Shown here: in pieces, positions 32,229 to 42,477 of the stretch | Numbering within the stretch: position 1 is the stretch's first letter | How the letters are laid out: each line of letters begins with the position of its first letter | Program-made: the position numbers and the translations under genes | Origin: Lachnospiraceae bacterium | Lineage (GTDB): Bacteria; Bacillota; Clostridia; Lachnospirales; Lachnospiraceae | Direction of reading: 5' to 3' | Assembly (NCBI GenBank): GCA_009777715.1 | Contig: WRLH01000019.1 | Coordinates: forward strand, 1-64,000 | DNA: 64,000 bases | Notes under the pieces: generated by a model | The model's database searches: none | What the model saw: the letters and a program-made list of their open reading frames with translations, nothing else | Told to the model about the DNA's origin: nothing

Positions 32229-34397
32229 CTAGTTTTGCCTTTCTCCAGCGTAAAATACTTTTTTAGCCCGGCCTTTTTCCGGCTTTTCTTCTTGCTGGTA
32301 ACGAAAAATTGCCGCCGAAAATGCGGGCATGACAACGGTCACTTTTCCGGACATCACATGATAGTCAATGCTTTCAAGATTAAAGCCAGCTTCATCGGTA
32401 AGGATTAACCGCTTCATGATTGCCTGCCGGGGTACGCCAAGATGCCAAACGGTGACTTCTTTCCCGGCTTCATAATTATTATTATTGATAATTATGACAG
32501 AAACGTCATTTAAGTTAAAGCGGGCATAAGCCAGAAGATTGTTATTTCCCTCCAGCGGCTTAAGCGAGCCAGTCAAAAACTCCTTGTTTTCTTTGTGAAT
32601 GCGGATCATTTCCCGGTGGAAAGCAATCATAACATGGTCTTCCCTGCCCCACGGATATGCCCGGCGGTTATCAGGGTCAGTAAAACCGCATAGGCCAGCC
32701 TCATCACCGTAATAAATCGTCGGCGCGCCGGGCCAGGTCATTTGCATGACGACCGCTTCACGCATGATTGCTTTATTTATGCCTTCGTTAGCCGCCTCCG
32801 GGCCAAGATTGTTCGTCCGGCCGACTTTTTTGTTTGTCCGGGTAAGAAAACGTGAATGGTCATGGTTTGAAAGCTCATTCATGGAAACAAGCAAAGATGG
32901 CATCGAAAAAATTGCCATATGGTTACGCATTGCATCCCAGAAAAAATCCGCATTTCCAAACAGGTCTTCCCGGTAGTCGTCACTATGTTTTTGCATTCCG
33001 GTGAGAAACCAAGTAATTGGTTCCATAAAGGCATCGTAATTCATCACGGTGTCCCATTCATCACCGTTAAGCCACTCTGCCGCGCAGCCATAATGCTCGG
33101 CTAGGATAATCGCGTCGGGATTGGCACGTTTTACAGTTTTACGGAATTCTTTCCAGAAATTGTGGTTGTACTGCGGCGAATGCCCCAAATCAGCAGCGAC
33201 ATCTAACCGCCAGCCATCGGCATTATAAGGCGGAGACATCCACTTGGCAGCGACATTCATAATATAATGGAACAGTTCTTGTGAACCCTCATAATTAAGC
33301 TTGGGCAAAGTGTCAAAACCCCACCAGCCGTCATAAGTTCCGTTATAAGGCCAGTTATTGCTGCCTTTAAAATCAAAATAATTGCGGTAAGGGCTATTTG
33401 CATCGATATAAGCCCCCTTTTCATAACCGGAGGCCAGTTCATAAATCCGCTCGCGGTCCAGCCATTTGTTAAAAGAGCCGCAATGGTTAAAGACACCGTC
33501 AAGGATTACTTTCATTCCTCTTTTATGCGCTTCCTCGACCACTTTGGCAAAAAGCAAGTTGCTGGCATCCAAATTGGCTTTGTTCGTAACCCGGTTGATA
33601 TAGCGGGAAGCAAAGCGATTTTCCTTTTCGCCCTCCGGCAAAAGCTCGCCCTCATCATAGACTATTTTGCCAAAATGAGGGTCAATGCTGTCATAATCTT
33701 GGATGTCGTATTTGTGGTTGGACGGCGAAACAAACAGCGGATTAAAATAAATAACATCAATGCCCAAATCTTCCAGATAATCAAGCTTATCAAGGACACC
33801 CTGCAAATCGCCGCCATAAAACTCACGGACTCCGGCAGCCCCTGTTGTTGCGGGGTATTTGTGCCAGTCCGTGATTTGCGTAACCCGCCCGCCAACATAT
33901 TCATACTCGCCGCTAAGGACATCATTTGCGGGATCGCCGTTATAAAAACGGTCAACATAAAGCTGGTACATCACCGCCCCTTTTGCCCAATCCGGAGTTT
34001 TGTACCCGGGGATAATCCGCATCATAAAATGGGGCTTAAGCTCTAAAGCCACGCCCCTGCGATCATAAAAGCAAGTTATTTTCCCGGCATGAATTTCAAA
34101 ATAATAAGTAAATGGGGTATCTTCTAACTGAACTTCAATTTCATAATAATCAAATAAATCATTGGTTAATGATTTGGCCATTAATAATTTATCTGAATCA
34201 GTACATAGATAAACACTGTCCACATTGTCTTTTTCGGTCCGGAATTTAATCGTGACCTGGGCAAATTTGTTCGGCTCCATCGGCGAAACAAAATCTTCGG
34301 TCAAGTCGCTAAAAAGCGCACGGCGATTAAAAAGCGGGCGCATTGTTGATATATAATGATTGCTTTGCTCGGCACGAAAGCTTTTACTGAAATCCAT
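32229..34397 (-). CDS. large GH13 alpha-glycosidase (neopullulanase/cyclomaltodextrinase-like)
   Basis: A 722-residue enzyme. An N-terminal beta-sandwich (residues 1-130) precedes a GH13 barrel with WAKGAVMYQLYVDRFYNGDP, VIYFNPLFVSPSNHKYDIQD, VILDGVFNHCGSF (region I), ADGWRLDVAADLGH with the nucleophile Asp, AIILAEHYG with the acid/base Glu, and NELSNHDHSRFL with the third Asp. A C-terminal beta domain follows. There is no signal peptide, so it is cytoplasmic. It is longer than the glycosidase at 25.4 kb and shares its motifs, so the cell has two related dextrin hydrolases. It starts 17 bp after ftsH. Confidence 0.9.
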   Translation of the reverse strand: MDFSKSFRAEQSNHYISTMRPLFNRRALFSDLTEDFVSPMEPNKFAQVTIKFRTEKDNVDSVYLCTDSDKLLMAKSLTNDLFDYYEIEVQLEDTPFTYYFEIHAGKITCFYDRRGVALELKPHFMMRIIPGYKTPDWAKGAVMYQLYVDRFYNGDPANDVLSGEYEYVGGRVTQITDWHKYPATTGAAGVREFYGGDLQGVLDKLDYLEDLGIDVIYFNPLFVSPSNHKYDIQDYDSIDPHFGKIVYDEGELLPEGEKENRFASRYINRVTNKANLDASNLLFAKVVEEAHKRGMKVILDGVFNHCGSFNKWLDRERIYELASGYEKGAYIDANSPYRNYFDFKGSNNWPYNGTYDGWWGFDTLPKLNYEGSQELFHYIMNVAAKWMSPPYNADGWRLDVAADLGHSPQYNHNFWKEFRKTVKRANPDAIILAEHYGCAAEWLNGDEWDTVMNYDAFMEPITWFLTGMQKHSDDYREDLFGNADFFWDAMRNHMAIFSMPSLLVSMNELSNHDHSRFLTRTNKKVGRTNNLGPEAANEGINKAIMREAVVMQMTWPGAPTIYYGDEAGLCGFTDPDNRRAYPWGREDHVMIAFHREMIRIHKENKEFLTGSLKPLEGNNNLLAYARFNLNDVSVIIINNNNYEAGKEVTVWHLGVPRQAIMKRLILTDEAGFNLESIDYHVMSGKVTVVMPAFSAAIFRYQQEEKPEKGRAKKVFYAGERQN

Positions 34398-34414
34398 ACC
34401 TAGTTCCTAACTCC

Positions 34415-36229
34415 CTATACCGGATCATATAATGCTTCAAATTCTTCACGGGAAATCCGCTCTTTTTCCATCAGCATTTCAACACAGCTGTCAAGGATGT
34501 CACGGCGTTTACTGATGATTTCGCGGGCTTTTTCATAACAATTGCTAATAATGTTCTTGACCTCTTTGTCAATTTCATAAGCCATGTCATCAGAATGGCT
34601 TTTCGCATGGGCAAGGTCGCGGCCAATGAAAACCTCGTTATCTTCATCGGAGTAATTTATCATCCCGATTGTTTCTGACATACCAAACTTCGTGACCATA
34701 TTCCGGGCAAAAGCAGTCGCCCGTTTGATGTCGCCAACTGCTCCGGAAGTAATTTCATTAAAAACCAGTTCTTCGGCAATCCGGCCGCCTAAGCTGACCA
34801 TGATTTCCTGTTCCATTTTTCCTTTGGTCAGATGGACATCGTCCCGCTCAGGCAGCGGCATTGTATAACCCGCCGCACTAGGCCCGGTCGGAATGACGGA
34901 GATGATATGCACCGGACCGACATCAGGAAGCTCATGGAAAAGAATCGCGTGCCCGGCTTCATGATAGGCCGTGATCCGTTTTTCTTTTTCGCTGATGACC
35001 CGGCTTTTCTTTTCACTTCCAACGCCGACCTTAATAAACGATTGCTTGATATCTTCTTGGATGACAAAGGCGCGGTTTTGCTTGGCGGCTTTAATCGCCG
35101 CTTCATTGAGCAGGTTTTCCAAATCTGCCCCGGTGAATCCGGCGGTCGTCTGCGCAACCTGCTTTAGGTCCACATCTTCGGCAAGAGGTTTATTCCGCGC
35201 GTGGATTTTGAGGATATCCTCACGTCCGCCAATATCAGGGCGGTTGACGCTGATTTTCCGGTCAAAACGGCCGGGACGCAAAATAGCCGGGTCAAGGATA
35301 TCAACACGGTTAGTGGCCGCAAGAACAATAATTCCTTCATTAACCCCAAAACCGTCCATCTCAACCAAAAGCTGGTTAAGAGTCTGCTCTCTTTCATCAT
35401 GGCCGCCGCCAAGGCCTGTGCCGCGCCGTCTGGCAACGGCATCTATTTCATCAATAAAAATAATGCAGGGGGCATTTTTCTTTGCTTCATCAAATAAATC
35501 ACGGACGCGGGAAGCACCAACGCCAACGAACATTTCCACAAAGTCCGATCCGGAAATGGTAAAAAATGGAACTCCGGCTTCTCCGGCAATTGCTTTAGCC
35601 AGCAGGGTCTTGCCAGTTCCCGGGGCTCCTTCAAGCAAAATTCCTTTCGGTATTCTTGCGCCAAGGGCGGCAAATTTCTTTGGCTCTTTTAAAAATTCAA
35701 CGATTTCTTCCAGATCTTCTTTTTCTTCCTTAAGCCCGGCGACATCTTCCAAGGTAATTTTTCCATCGCTGTCCGCAAGACGGGCCCGGCTTTTGCCAAA
35801 GTTCATCATCCGGTTGCCGCTATTCCCGGCATTTTGGTTGTTCATCATGACAAAGAAAAAGGCAATGATGATGACGGCAAGCAAAATCGGCAGAATACTG
35901 TTAAGAAACCAGCTGTCTGACGGGACTTTAAGGATATCGGGGTTCATGTCATAGCTGATAATGAACTGCTCAATTTCTTGGACATCAGTCACATACAAAA
36001 TTTTGCGCTGGCCGCCGCGCAGAAGAATCCGCACTTCCCCGGTCGGGGTCTGCTGGTACGGCTGGATCTGGACACTGACGACCTCGCCGCTATTTAGGGC
36101 CTGCCTAAGCTCGCCGCGGGTGAAATCACCTTCGGTGCTATTTTGCGAACCAATCCAGGTGGCGAGAAAAACCAGCCCGATAACAATGAAAAAATATACA
36201 CTATAATTCTTACCGCTATTATTAGTCAA
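34415..36229 (-). CDS. ftsH: ATP-dependent zinc metalloprotease FtsH
   Basis: A 604-residue membrane protease that degrades damaged or regulatory membrane and cytoplasmic proteins. Helices lie at residues 11-27 and about 111-129, with a small extracytoplasmic domain between. Walker A is GAPGTGKT (201-208), Walker [16 protein letters not shown], the second region of homology [20 protein letters not shown], and the zinc site [10 protein letters not shown]. The start is TTG behind AGGAG (spacing 6). It follows tilS and hpt, the usual Firmicute order. Confidence 0.97.
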   Translation of the reverse strand: MTNNSGKNYSVYFFIVIGLVFLATWIGSQNSTEGDFTRGELRQALNSGEVVSVQIQPYQQTPTGEVRILLRGGQRKILYVTDVQEIEQFIISYDMNPDILKVPSDSWFLNSILPILLAVIIIAFFFVMMNNQNAGNSGNRMMNFGKSRARLADSDGKITLEDVAGLKEEKEDLEEIVEFLKEPKKFAALGARIPKGILLEGAPGTGKTLLAKAIAGEAGVPFFTISGSDFVEMFVGVGASRVRDLFDEAKKNAPCIIFIDEIDAVARRRGTGLGGGHDEREQTLNQLLVEMDGFGVNEGIIVLAATNRVDILDPAILRPGRFDRKISVNRPDIGGREDILKIHARNKPLAEDVDLKQVAQTTAGFTGADLENLLNEAAIKAAKQNRAFVIQEDIKQSFIKVGVGSEKKSRVISEKEKRITAYHEAGHAILFHELPDVGPVHIISVIPTGPSAAGYTMPLPERDDVHLTKGKMEQEIMVSLGGRIAEELVFNEITSGAVGDIKRATAFARNMVTKFGMSETIGMINYSDEDNEVFIGRDLAHAKSHSDDMAYEIDKEVKNIISNCYEKAREIISKRRDILDSCVEMLMEKERISREEFEALYDPV

Positions 36230-36299
36230 AATTTACTCCTTCTATCTGCAAATTTGTGCTTGCAGACTTATATATTATAGAAATTAAGTATCGTTTTTG

Positions 36300-36824
36300 T
36301 CATTCAAATTCAACAACGCCGATGTAAGGCAAATTACGATATTTCTGGTCGAAGTCAAGGCCATAACCAACCACGAATTTATCCGGGATCGGGAATCCGG
36401 TATAGTCAACCTGAACCGCTTCGACCCGCCGCGTTGGTTTGTCAAGCAAAGTGCAAAGCCTTAAGCTGGCTGGCTTCCGCTCTTTTAAAAGGGACAGCAG
36501 ATAATTCAAGGTCCGGCCGGAATCAACAATATCCTCAACAACAATTACGTCTTTTCCATCGATTGATTCATCAAGGTCTTTGACAATCCGTACTATCCCG
36601 CTGGAACTGGTCGCGCCGCCGTAGCTTGAAACCGACATAAAGTCAAGTGAAACCGGAATCGAGATTCGTTTCGCCAGCTCGCACATAAAAAATGCGCCGC
36701 CTTTTAAAACACAAACAAGATGTACTTGCTTCCCGGCATAATCCCGGCTGATTTCCTCGCCAATTGCGTGGATTCGCTGATCGACTTCCGCTTCTGATAA
36801 CAGTATCTTAATTTTTTCTGGCAT
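36300..36824 (-). CDS. hpt: hypoxanthine phosphoribosyltransferase
   Basis: A 174-residue purine salvage enzyme converting hypoxanthine or guanine plus PRPP to the nucleotide. The PRPP loop DVIVVEDIVDSGRTLNYLL is intact, as are LVCVLKGGAFFM and YRNLPYIGVVE near the C-terminus. Its ATG directly follows the tilS stop (TAAATG), and GAGGAAAATT within the end of tilS is its ribosome binding site. In Bacillus TilS and HprT act together at the ftsH promoter, and the conserved order is kept here. Confidence 0.97.
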   Translation of the reverse strand: MPEKIKILLSEAEVDQRIHAIGEEISRDYAGKQVHLVCVLKGGAFFMCELAKRISIPVSLDFMSVSSYGGATSSSGIVRIVKDLDESIDGKDVIVVEDIVDSGRTLNYLLSLLKERKPASLRLCTLLDKPTRRVEAVQVDYTGFPIPDKFVVGYGLDFDQKYRNLPYIGVVEFE

Positions 36825-38291
36825 TTAATTTTCCTCTTTTGCTAATGATAATTTGACCTCTAAAATCGTCTTTGTTTCATTGGTGACCTTGTAAAACTCG
36901 CTAATGCGAAAACCCGGCACCCAAATAATGTGGGATTCATCGGCAAGGACGAGCATTTTATCCCGCTTTGCTTTCGGAATTTTTTCATTAATCAGGTAAT
37001 CCTTTAATTTTTTGTGCTGCCCTTTCCGGTTAATGATAAGGTAATCACCCGCCAGTCTTTGCCGGAAGAGGGCATACGATGTTATTTTATCATAGTCGAA
37101 CCATTTCGTATATATTTTTTGGGGAAAAATTTTTGCCAGCTCATCAACGCTTAGTTTTCCGGCACATAAATCAGGAAGCCCAAGCGTGTCCGCTTCAAAA
37201 ATCCGGCACGATATTGCCCCTAAATCCGGGATTTTCTGCTTTGGCTCGCCTAAATTTATTTTGTAGGAAAGGACAGGAGCATTTTTATGCTTAAACTCAA
37301 TTAACTCCTTTTCTTCTATTTTTATGACAAGAGTGTCATATTCTTTTAGGGCGATTAATCCGCCGGGCAAACTGATTCTTTGGCTTCCGCCGGAAATCTT
37401 AAGCCCAATTAAGCTGTCGATGTGGCTTGCTGATATATTCACGCGCCTTTTGGGAAGAGAAAGCAAAAGCTTTTCAACCGCCATTAGCAAAATCCGCTTT
37501 TTTATAATTATATCCTGTTCATCTAGTTTGATAAGATTTATTTTTATTTGGCCGGGGAAAAAATCAACACATTCCAAAAAAGCCTTTTCGGTATGCTTAA
37601 TAAGGAAGCTTTCAGCTTCCCAGACCAATTCAGCGGTTTTTGCCATATGCTTGACGGCCTTTTTATTCACCCCGGCGGCAAAAGGCATGATGTGCTGGCG
37701 GATATGGTTGCGGGTATAAATATCATCGGCGTTGGTTTTGTCGGTCTGGCAGGTGATGTTATTTATTTCCAAATACTGCTCGATTTCTTTCCGGTTAAGG
37801 CAAAGGAGCGGGCGGATAATATTGTTCCTGACCGGGCGGATTCCGCTAAGGCCCCTTAAGCCGCTGCCGCGGAACAGGTTAAAAATAATCGTTTCGGCAT
37901 GGTCATCCTGATGGTGGGCGACAGCGATTTTCCCCGCCCCGGCTTCATCTAGCATTTCCCGGAAACATTGGTAGCGGTATTCCCGCCCTGCCTCCTCAAG
38001 TGAATATCCCTGCTCATGGGCATATTTTTTTATGTCCTTGGCAAAAATTCGGTACTCAATCCCGTGCTTAAGGCATAAATCAATGACAAAAGCTTCATCT
38101 CCACTTGCTTCCTGACGCAACATATGATTGATATGGGCGACACGCATTGTAAAAGGAATTTCTTTTTTGAGGGCAAGCAGCATAAAAAAAAGGCAGACGG
38201 AATCCGCCCCCCCCGATACTCCGGCAATGACGTGGTCACCCGGAGTTATCATCTGGTTTTGCCCGATGTAGGTTTTGACGCGGTTATACAT
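36825..38291 (-). CDS. tilS: tRNA(Ile)-lysidine synthase
   Basis: A 488-residue essential enzyme that makes lysidine at C34 of the AUA-reading tRNA-Ile. The N-terminal PP-loop ATPase motif is HVIAGVSGGADSVCLFFML. HHQDDHAETIIFNLFRGSGL and TDKTNADDIYTRNHIRQHI are the other TilS signatures. The C-terminal domain carries WFDYDKITSYALFRQRLAGD and the closing IPKAKRDKMLVLADESHIIW. Length matches Bacillus TilS. It is first in tilS-hpt-ftsH. Confidence 0.96.
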   Translation of the reverse strand: MYNRVKTYIGQNQMITPGDHVIAGVSGGADSVCLFFMLLALKKEIPFTMRVAHINHMLRQEASGDEAFVIDLCLKHGIEYRIFAKDIKKYAHEQGYSLEEAGREYRYQCFREMLDEAGAGKIAVAHHQDDHAETIIFNLFRGSGLRGLSGIRPVRNNIIRPLLCLNRKEIEQYLEINNITCQTDKTNADDIYTRNHIRQHIMPFAAGVNKKAVKHMAKTAELVWEAESFLIKHTEKAFLECVDFFPGQIKINLIKLDEQDIIIKKRILLMAVEKLLLSLPKRRVNISASHIDSLIGLKISGGSQRISLPGGLIALKEYDTLVIKIEEKELIEFKHKNAPVLSYKINLGEPKQKIPDLGAISCRIFEADTLGLPDLCAGKLSVDELAKIFPQKIYTKWFDYDKITSYALFRQRLAGDYLIINRKGQHKKLKDYLINEKIPKAKRDKMLVLADESHIIWVPGFRISEFYKVTNETKTILEVKLSLAKEEN

Positions 38292-38336
38292 AATCTATAA
38301 TATAGCGGAAGCTTGGGGAAAATGCAACATCAGGAG

Positions 38337-38430
38337 TTTACATTGACATATTTACGATATGATAAACATTAGATATAATATGACCTGTAAATAGCCAAAA
38401 GCAGCAACCCTCAAAAATATCTTTGTTATT
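38337..38430 (-). pseudogene. decayed 3' fragment of an ABC-2 permease gene
   Basis: 38337-38361 is identical over 25 bp to the last codons and stop of the permease gene at 45894-45918. 38362-38430 then matches 46030-46104 at roughly three quarters of positions, skipping about 110 bp of the intact gene. It therefore encodes the permease end with an internal deletion. It marks the left edge of the Gabija/methyltransferase island, while the intact gene marks the right edge. Confidence 0.8.
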
Positions 38431-38505
38431 AAGATAAGCCTTATATCCTCTTCGCCAAATATTTTTGAAATCTCATAAATATATCTTATATTTCCGAATG
38501 GATTG

Positions 38506-38514
38506 TGGTATAAT
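38506..38514 (+). promoter_or_regulatory. extended -10 promoter of the island 3 genes
   Basis: TGGTATAAT (TG at 38506-38507, TATAAT at 38509-38514) is an extended -10. No good -35 is seen. It lies 163 bp before the methyltransferase ATG. Confidence 0.5.
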
Positions 38515-38676
38515 TTACTATACATAATATGCATAAATTTAGCTGAAGTCGAGATGATTGATATGGGAGTTTGCTATACAAGCTATTCAAATTACTGGAG
38601 ATAAAAAACTTGATCATATTATGGAATTATCTTGCGAAGATTGAAATCATTCTTAGCAGAAAGTTAGGTGTACATA

Positions 38677-39624
38677 ATGGCTATTGCTAATAGGGCAACT
38701 CAAAATGCGAACATTAATATTGACCAGATGAAGATTGATTTTTCCGTGACGATGGCTACTATGCCGCCTTTGCGTGAACGTACAACCGTAAACGGTATAG
38801 AAAACCTTTTGAATCGCGTAATTGAAGCTGACTGTCTTGAAAAAATGAAAGACATACCCGACAAATCCATTGATATGGTGCTTTGTGATTTGCCATATGG
38901 CATGACACAAAATGCGTGGGATAGCTATGTTCCCCTTGACAGGCTATGGATGCAGTATCTCCGTATTATTAAACCGAATGGTGTAATTGCGCTAACTTCA
39001 CATGGAATATTTACAGCAAAATTAATCCTTAGCCAAGAAAGGTTGTTTAAGTATAAATGGGTCTGGGAAAAGTCAAAGCCCACAAATTTTTTGAACGCAA
39101 AAAAGCAACCTCTTCGCAAGCACGAAGATGTTTGCATTTTTTATCAAAAACAGCCAACCTATAATCCACAAATGACACAAGGAGTAGCTTACGATAAGGG
39201 CGTTAGGAAAAATCAGTTAAGTGGTTGTTATGGCGATTTCGAGCCTGTGCGTGTCCAAAGCAACGGCGAACGCTACCCTACCGATATTATCTATGTCAAA
39301 ACGGCGGAATCCGAGGGCGAAGTCCTTCATCCAACACAAAAACCTATAGAACTTGGACGATATTTAATTCGCACATATTCAAAAGTGGGCGATGTCATTC
39401 TTGACAACACTTGTGGGAGTGGTTCGTTTTTGGTTTCGGCTTTGTTGGAGGGTAGAAATTTTATTGGTATCGAAAAAAATGAAGATGTTGCCTTATTCAA
39501 GCGTGGCGAGATAGACTACATAGATGTAGCCAAGAAACGCTTGCGTAATGCGTGGTTTTCAATTTCTGAAAGCACAAAGGAACATATATTTATTAGCCCT
39601 TTAATTGATGGGTTTGGAGTGTGA
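38677..39624 (+). CDS. site-specific DNA adenine methyltransferase, beta type
   Basis: A 315-residue N6-adenine or N4-cytosine methyltransferase. The catalytic motif IV comes first (DMVLCDLPYG, residues 66-75) and the SAM motif later (VILDNTCGSGSFLVSALLEG, 240-259). That order defines the beta class typical of Type II and III enzymes. LHPTQKPIELGRYLIRTYS is the usual motif before the SAM loop. The ATG at 38677 is weakly preceded by TTAGG; a GTG at 38668 is possible. It ends 4 bp before the nuclease-methyltransferase gene, so the two form an operon. Confidence 0.88.
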   Translation: MAIANRATQNANINIDQMKIDFSVTMATMPPLRERTTVNGIENLLNRVIEADCLEKMKDIPDKSIDMVLCDLPYGMTQNAWDSYVPLDRLWMQYLRIIKPNGVIALTSHGIFTAKLILSQERLFKYKWVWEKSKPTNFLNAKKQPLRKHEDVCIFYQKQPTYNPQMTQGVAYDKGVRKNQLSGCYGDFEPVRVQSNGERYPTDIIYVKTAESEGEVLHPTQKPIELGRYLIRTYSKVGDVILDNTCGSGSFLVSALLEGRNFIGIEKNEDVALFKRGEIDYIDVAKKRLRNAWFSISESTKEHIFISPLIDGFGV

Positions 39625-39628
39625 TTGT

Positions 39629-42379
39629 ATGCCACATTTTGCGAAAGTAAATAACGAGCGAAGTGAAACTATTGAACTCATCAAATTGATGGATTCAATT
39701 GTCAAGCGAAACACTTGGAAAATAAAATCAATCGGTGGCGAAAGCACGCTTAACACAGGGAAAAAGAGAATGTTCCCTGATGTTTTTGTGTACGGCGATA
39801 CCGCCCGAACTCAAGTATTACAAGGTTGGGAAGTGAAAATGCCTGATGTTCCAATTACTGATTCAGCTTTTATCGCCGACGCTTGGCGTAAAGCTGATGT
39901 TCTTGGTGTGAATAGCTGTGTTATTTGGAATTTCTCTGACTGTGTTTTGTATATCAAAACAGATGAGGGTTGGGAGAAAATGCAGAACTTTAATCCTCAT
40001 ACACCATTATCGCCGATTAAAAATCGGGACGATGTTTCTCTTTTTAGGAGTACATGGGAAGATATGCTTTACAAGGTGCTGTTCTTCCTTAATGGATATT
40101 TTACCGATGGTTTATTGCGTCCTGCAAGAATAGGTGACATTATTACAGATACTGTTTTGACAGAAATTATAGGACGGAATAAGGATATAACTGCCGAACA
40201 TATTCAAGCGGAAAGCGTTAAAAATACTGTGATTGTATCACATATTTCGCACTGGTGGCGGAGGGTTGAAAAAGAATATAGATTTGACGGTACGGATAAA
40301 TTTTCGGTATATGCAAAATTTATACTCTTAAACTGGATTAACAAAATAACTTTTGCTCATATGATTAAAGGCAACCATAATCCAGCTATAGCTGTTGAGA
40401 GAATTTCCGAGCTTACTCTTCCTATAGATGCTCTGAAAATATTTGAAGAAATTACTGACAAGTGTGACTTTTTCAATATTTTTGAATCTGTGCCTTTCGG
40501 TGAACTTCTACCAACATCAACATGGATAGATTTAACAGATTACAATGCGTTTCTGTCTGAAAATGGATTGGCTCAAATTTCGCAAACTGCTTTGCAGTCC
40601 GTGCTTGAAAACAGCGTAACCCAATTCAAGCGGAATGTTTCAGGCGTATTTACAACTCCCCCAAAATTGGCTGAAATACTTGTCAAATCGGGGATTTTGG
40701 ATTTAACTGCTCCTGCAATAGACCCATGTTGTGGTACAGGCACTATTGCCAAAACAATACTTGATACAAAAGAAGCTGCTATTGGAATCGAAAAAGCATT
40801 TGCAACCACTTATGCTGCCGATAAACATTCATTCCCTTTGCAGGTATCGAATATCGCTATGACAAGAGCAACTGCAATAAACTTGCCCAGCTTGCTGTTC
40901 CGCTCAAATGCCTTTGATATTCAAGAGAATAAAAAAGTAGAAATTACCGACCCTGCTAACGGCGAAAAGGTAATCTATAATCTTCCTAAATGGGGTAGCG
41001 TTATTTCTAATTTGCCGTTCGTTGCTTTCGACCAAGAGGGGCGTGAAGAAAGCAATTATATTGCAAAAATAATTGAGAATGTTCGAGCAGAAATTGGCAC
41101 AAGCCTTTCGGGGAGAGCTGACCTATATCAGGCTATATTGCTTCATCTTCATAAATCGCTTGTCGATAATGCAAGCGTAGCCGTTATAACATCAAACTCT
41201 TGGCTTGGCACATTAGCAGGGCGGGAATTTTTTCATGTCTTAAATTATTATTATGACGTTGAGTGTATTGTCGCAAGCGGAAGTGGGAAGTGGTTTGACA
41301 ACGCTGATGTTGTCACTCTTATGTTATTTATGAGGAAGAAATCCACCGTTCAAGCACCCAAAACAAATCAAAAAATTTGCTTTGGGTTAATCCATAAACC
41401 ATTGGCAGAAATTTCAGAAAACGACACAGCTATAATTGTTGATTCTATAAAATTACAAACTGCCATTGAGCCAAGCCTGTTATCTTTTAGACATTACACG
41501 CTTGGAAAAATAGATGGTTTGCTTGAAATGAATATCGCCTTAAATTCTTTTTTCTATGATGTTGATTGGCTTTCGGATTTTAAGGATATTCTTTGTCCCG
41601 TTACAGAGTTATTTGATGTTTTCCGTGGAATGAAAACAGGGCAAGACGAAATTTACTATCTGCGAAATATAGATGATGTTGACAGCGAATATATCGGACG
41701 CATTTTTAAGAGTGCTAAAGATTGCGAATATCTGTCTGCAGCAGCGGATGTTCCTGCCTTTGTCTGTGGCAAAACAATTGAGGAACTTTCTGCTCTTGGA
41801 CACAAGAAAACCCTAGATTGGATAAATCGCTACAAAGGGCAGATAAATCAATCTGTACCCAACAAGGAAGTATTTTGGCAAAATCTTAGTGGAGAAAAGT
41901 TGTCGGGAAGTCAAGATATTAGGCTGTTCACAGGAATGAACCCAGAACGCCGAATTTTTTACGGGTTGCTCGATAAGCCAGCAAAAATTAATCAACGAGC
42001 TATTGGTTTTAATCCGCTGGCGGAAGATGTAGACATTGCTCTGTGTCATGCGCTTTTTAATTCTATTATTAGCATATTTTATGCAGAAGCAACAGGGTTT
42101 CCAAAAGGGCTTGGTGCATTAGATAATAGGGCAGAAAACACGAAGAAAAATTTAGTGCTTGACCCACGTCGCTTATCAAAAACCGAAGCTACACAAATCC
42201 TCAAAGCATTTAAGCCATTGCTTGGACGTAAAATTATGACAACAGTACAGGAATATCAACAAGAGGATAGACTAAGTTTTGAACGTACCGTTGCGGATTG
42301 CTTTGGCTATACCGACAAATTTGAGAGAATTAGAAATTGTATTCTTGAAATGCAAAAAGTACGATTGAGCGTTCGTTGA
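39629..42379 (+). CDS. nuclease-methyltransferase fusion (Type IIG-like restriction-modification protein)
   Basis: A 916-residue protein. The N-terminus has a PD-(D/E)xK-type nuclease pattern: MFPDVFVYGD (Asp51) and QGWEVKMPD (E68-x-K70). A methyltransferase core follows, with SAM motif IDPCCGTGTIAKTILD near residue 363 and catalytic NLPF near 459 in place of NPPY. The C-terminal 350 residues (from about GLLEMNIALNS) resemble target-recognition regions of Type IIG enzymes. A single polypeptide could therefore both cut and modify. TTTGGAG supports the ATG at 39629. The separate methyltransferase upstream may protect a strand this one does not. Confidence 0.78.
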   Translation: MPHFAKVNNERSETIELIKLMDSIVKRNTWKIKSIGGESTLNTGKKRMFPDVFVYGDTARTQVLQGWEVKMPDVPITDSAFIADAWRKADVLGVNSCVIWNFSDCVLYIKTDEGWEKMQNFNPHTPLSPIKNRDDVSLFRSTWEDMLYKVLFFLNGYFTDGLLRPARIGDIITDTVLTEIIGRNKDITAEHIQAESVKNTVIVSHISHWWRRVEKEYRFDGTDKFSVYAKFILLNWINKITFAHMIKGNHNPAIAVERISELTLPIDALKIFEEITDKCDFFNIFESVPFGELLPTSTWIDLTDYNAFLSENGLAQISQTALQSVLENSVTQFKRNVSGVFTTPPKLAEILVKSGILDLTAPAIDPCCGTGTIAKTILDTKEAAIGIEKAFATTYAADKHSFPLQVSNIAMTRATAINLPSLLFRSNAFDIQENKKVEITDPANGEKVIYNLPKWGSVISNLPFVAFDQEGREESNYIAKIIENVRAEIGTSLSGRADLYQAILLHLHKSLVDNASVAVITSNSWLGTLAGREFFHVLNYYYDVECIVASGSGKWFDNADVVTLMLFMRKKSTVQAPKTNQKICFGLIHKPLAEISENDTAIIVDSIKLQTAIEPSLLSFRHYTLGKIDGLLEMNIALNSFFYDVDWLSDFKDILCPVTELFDVFRGMKTGQDEIYYLRNIDDVDSEYIGRIFKSAKDCEYLSAAADVPAFVCGKTIEELSALGHKKTLDWINRYKGQINQSVPNKEVFWQNLSGEKLSGSQDIRLFTGMNPERRIFYGLLDKPAKINQRAIGFNPLAEDVDIALCHALFNSIISIFYAEATGFPKGLGALDNRAENTKKNLVLDPRRLSKTEATQILKAFKPLLGRKIMTTVQEYQQEDRLSFERTVADCFGYTDKFERIRNCILEMQKVRLSVR

Positions 42380-42477
42380 AAATTAAAGTTAGGAATATAC
42401 CAACGTGTAAGATGATGACAAGCTAAACTAAAGATTCATGGCAAGTAATGTAGTTATGCTTGCAAAGGAGGCTCATA

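Larger units (their letters stand above)
38292..38676. other. island 3 left border region
   Basis: 385 bp without an intact gene. It contains the permease gene fragment (38337-38430), a plus-strand promoter (-10 at 38509), and a short frame encoding WEFAIQAIQITGDKKLDHIM that looks like the tail of a lost gene. Confidence 0.6.

Noticed and set aside
32189-32335. 49-residue N-terminal extension of the histidine kinase
   Set aside because: It would overlap the neighbouring glycosidase gene by about 100 bp. The membrane-helix start at 32188 is more typical.
34971-35954. 327-codon plus-strand frame opposite ftsH
   Set aside because: Its length is due to ftsH codon bias; it is rich in Ser/Arg/Pro without domains, and ftsH motifs are unmistakable on the other strand.
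39629-42379. BREX PglX methyltransferase
   Set aside because: The protein is shorter than typical PglX and no other BREX genes (brxA, brxB, brxC, pglZ, brxL) are nearby. The N-terminal PD...ExK favours a Type IIG-like reading.
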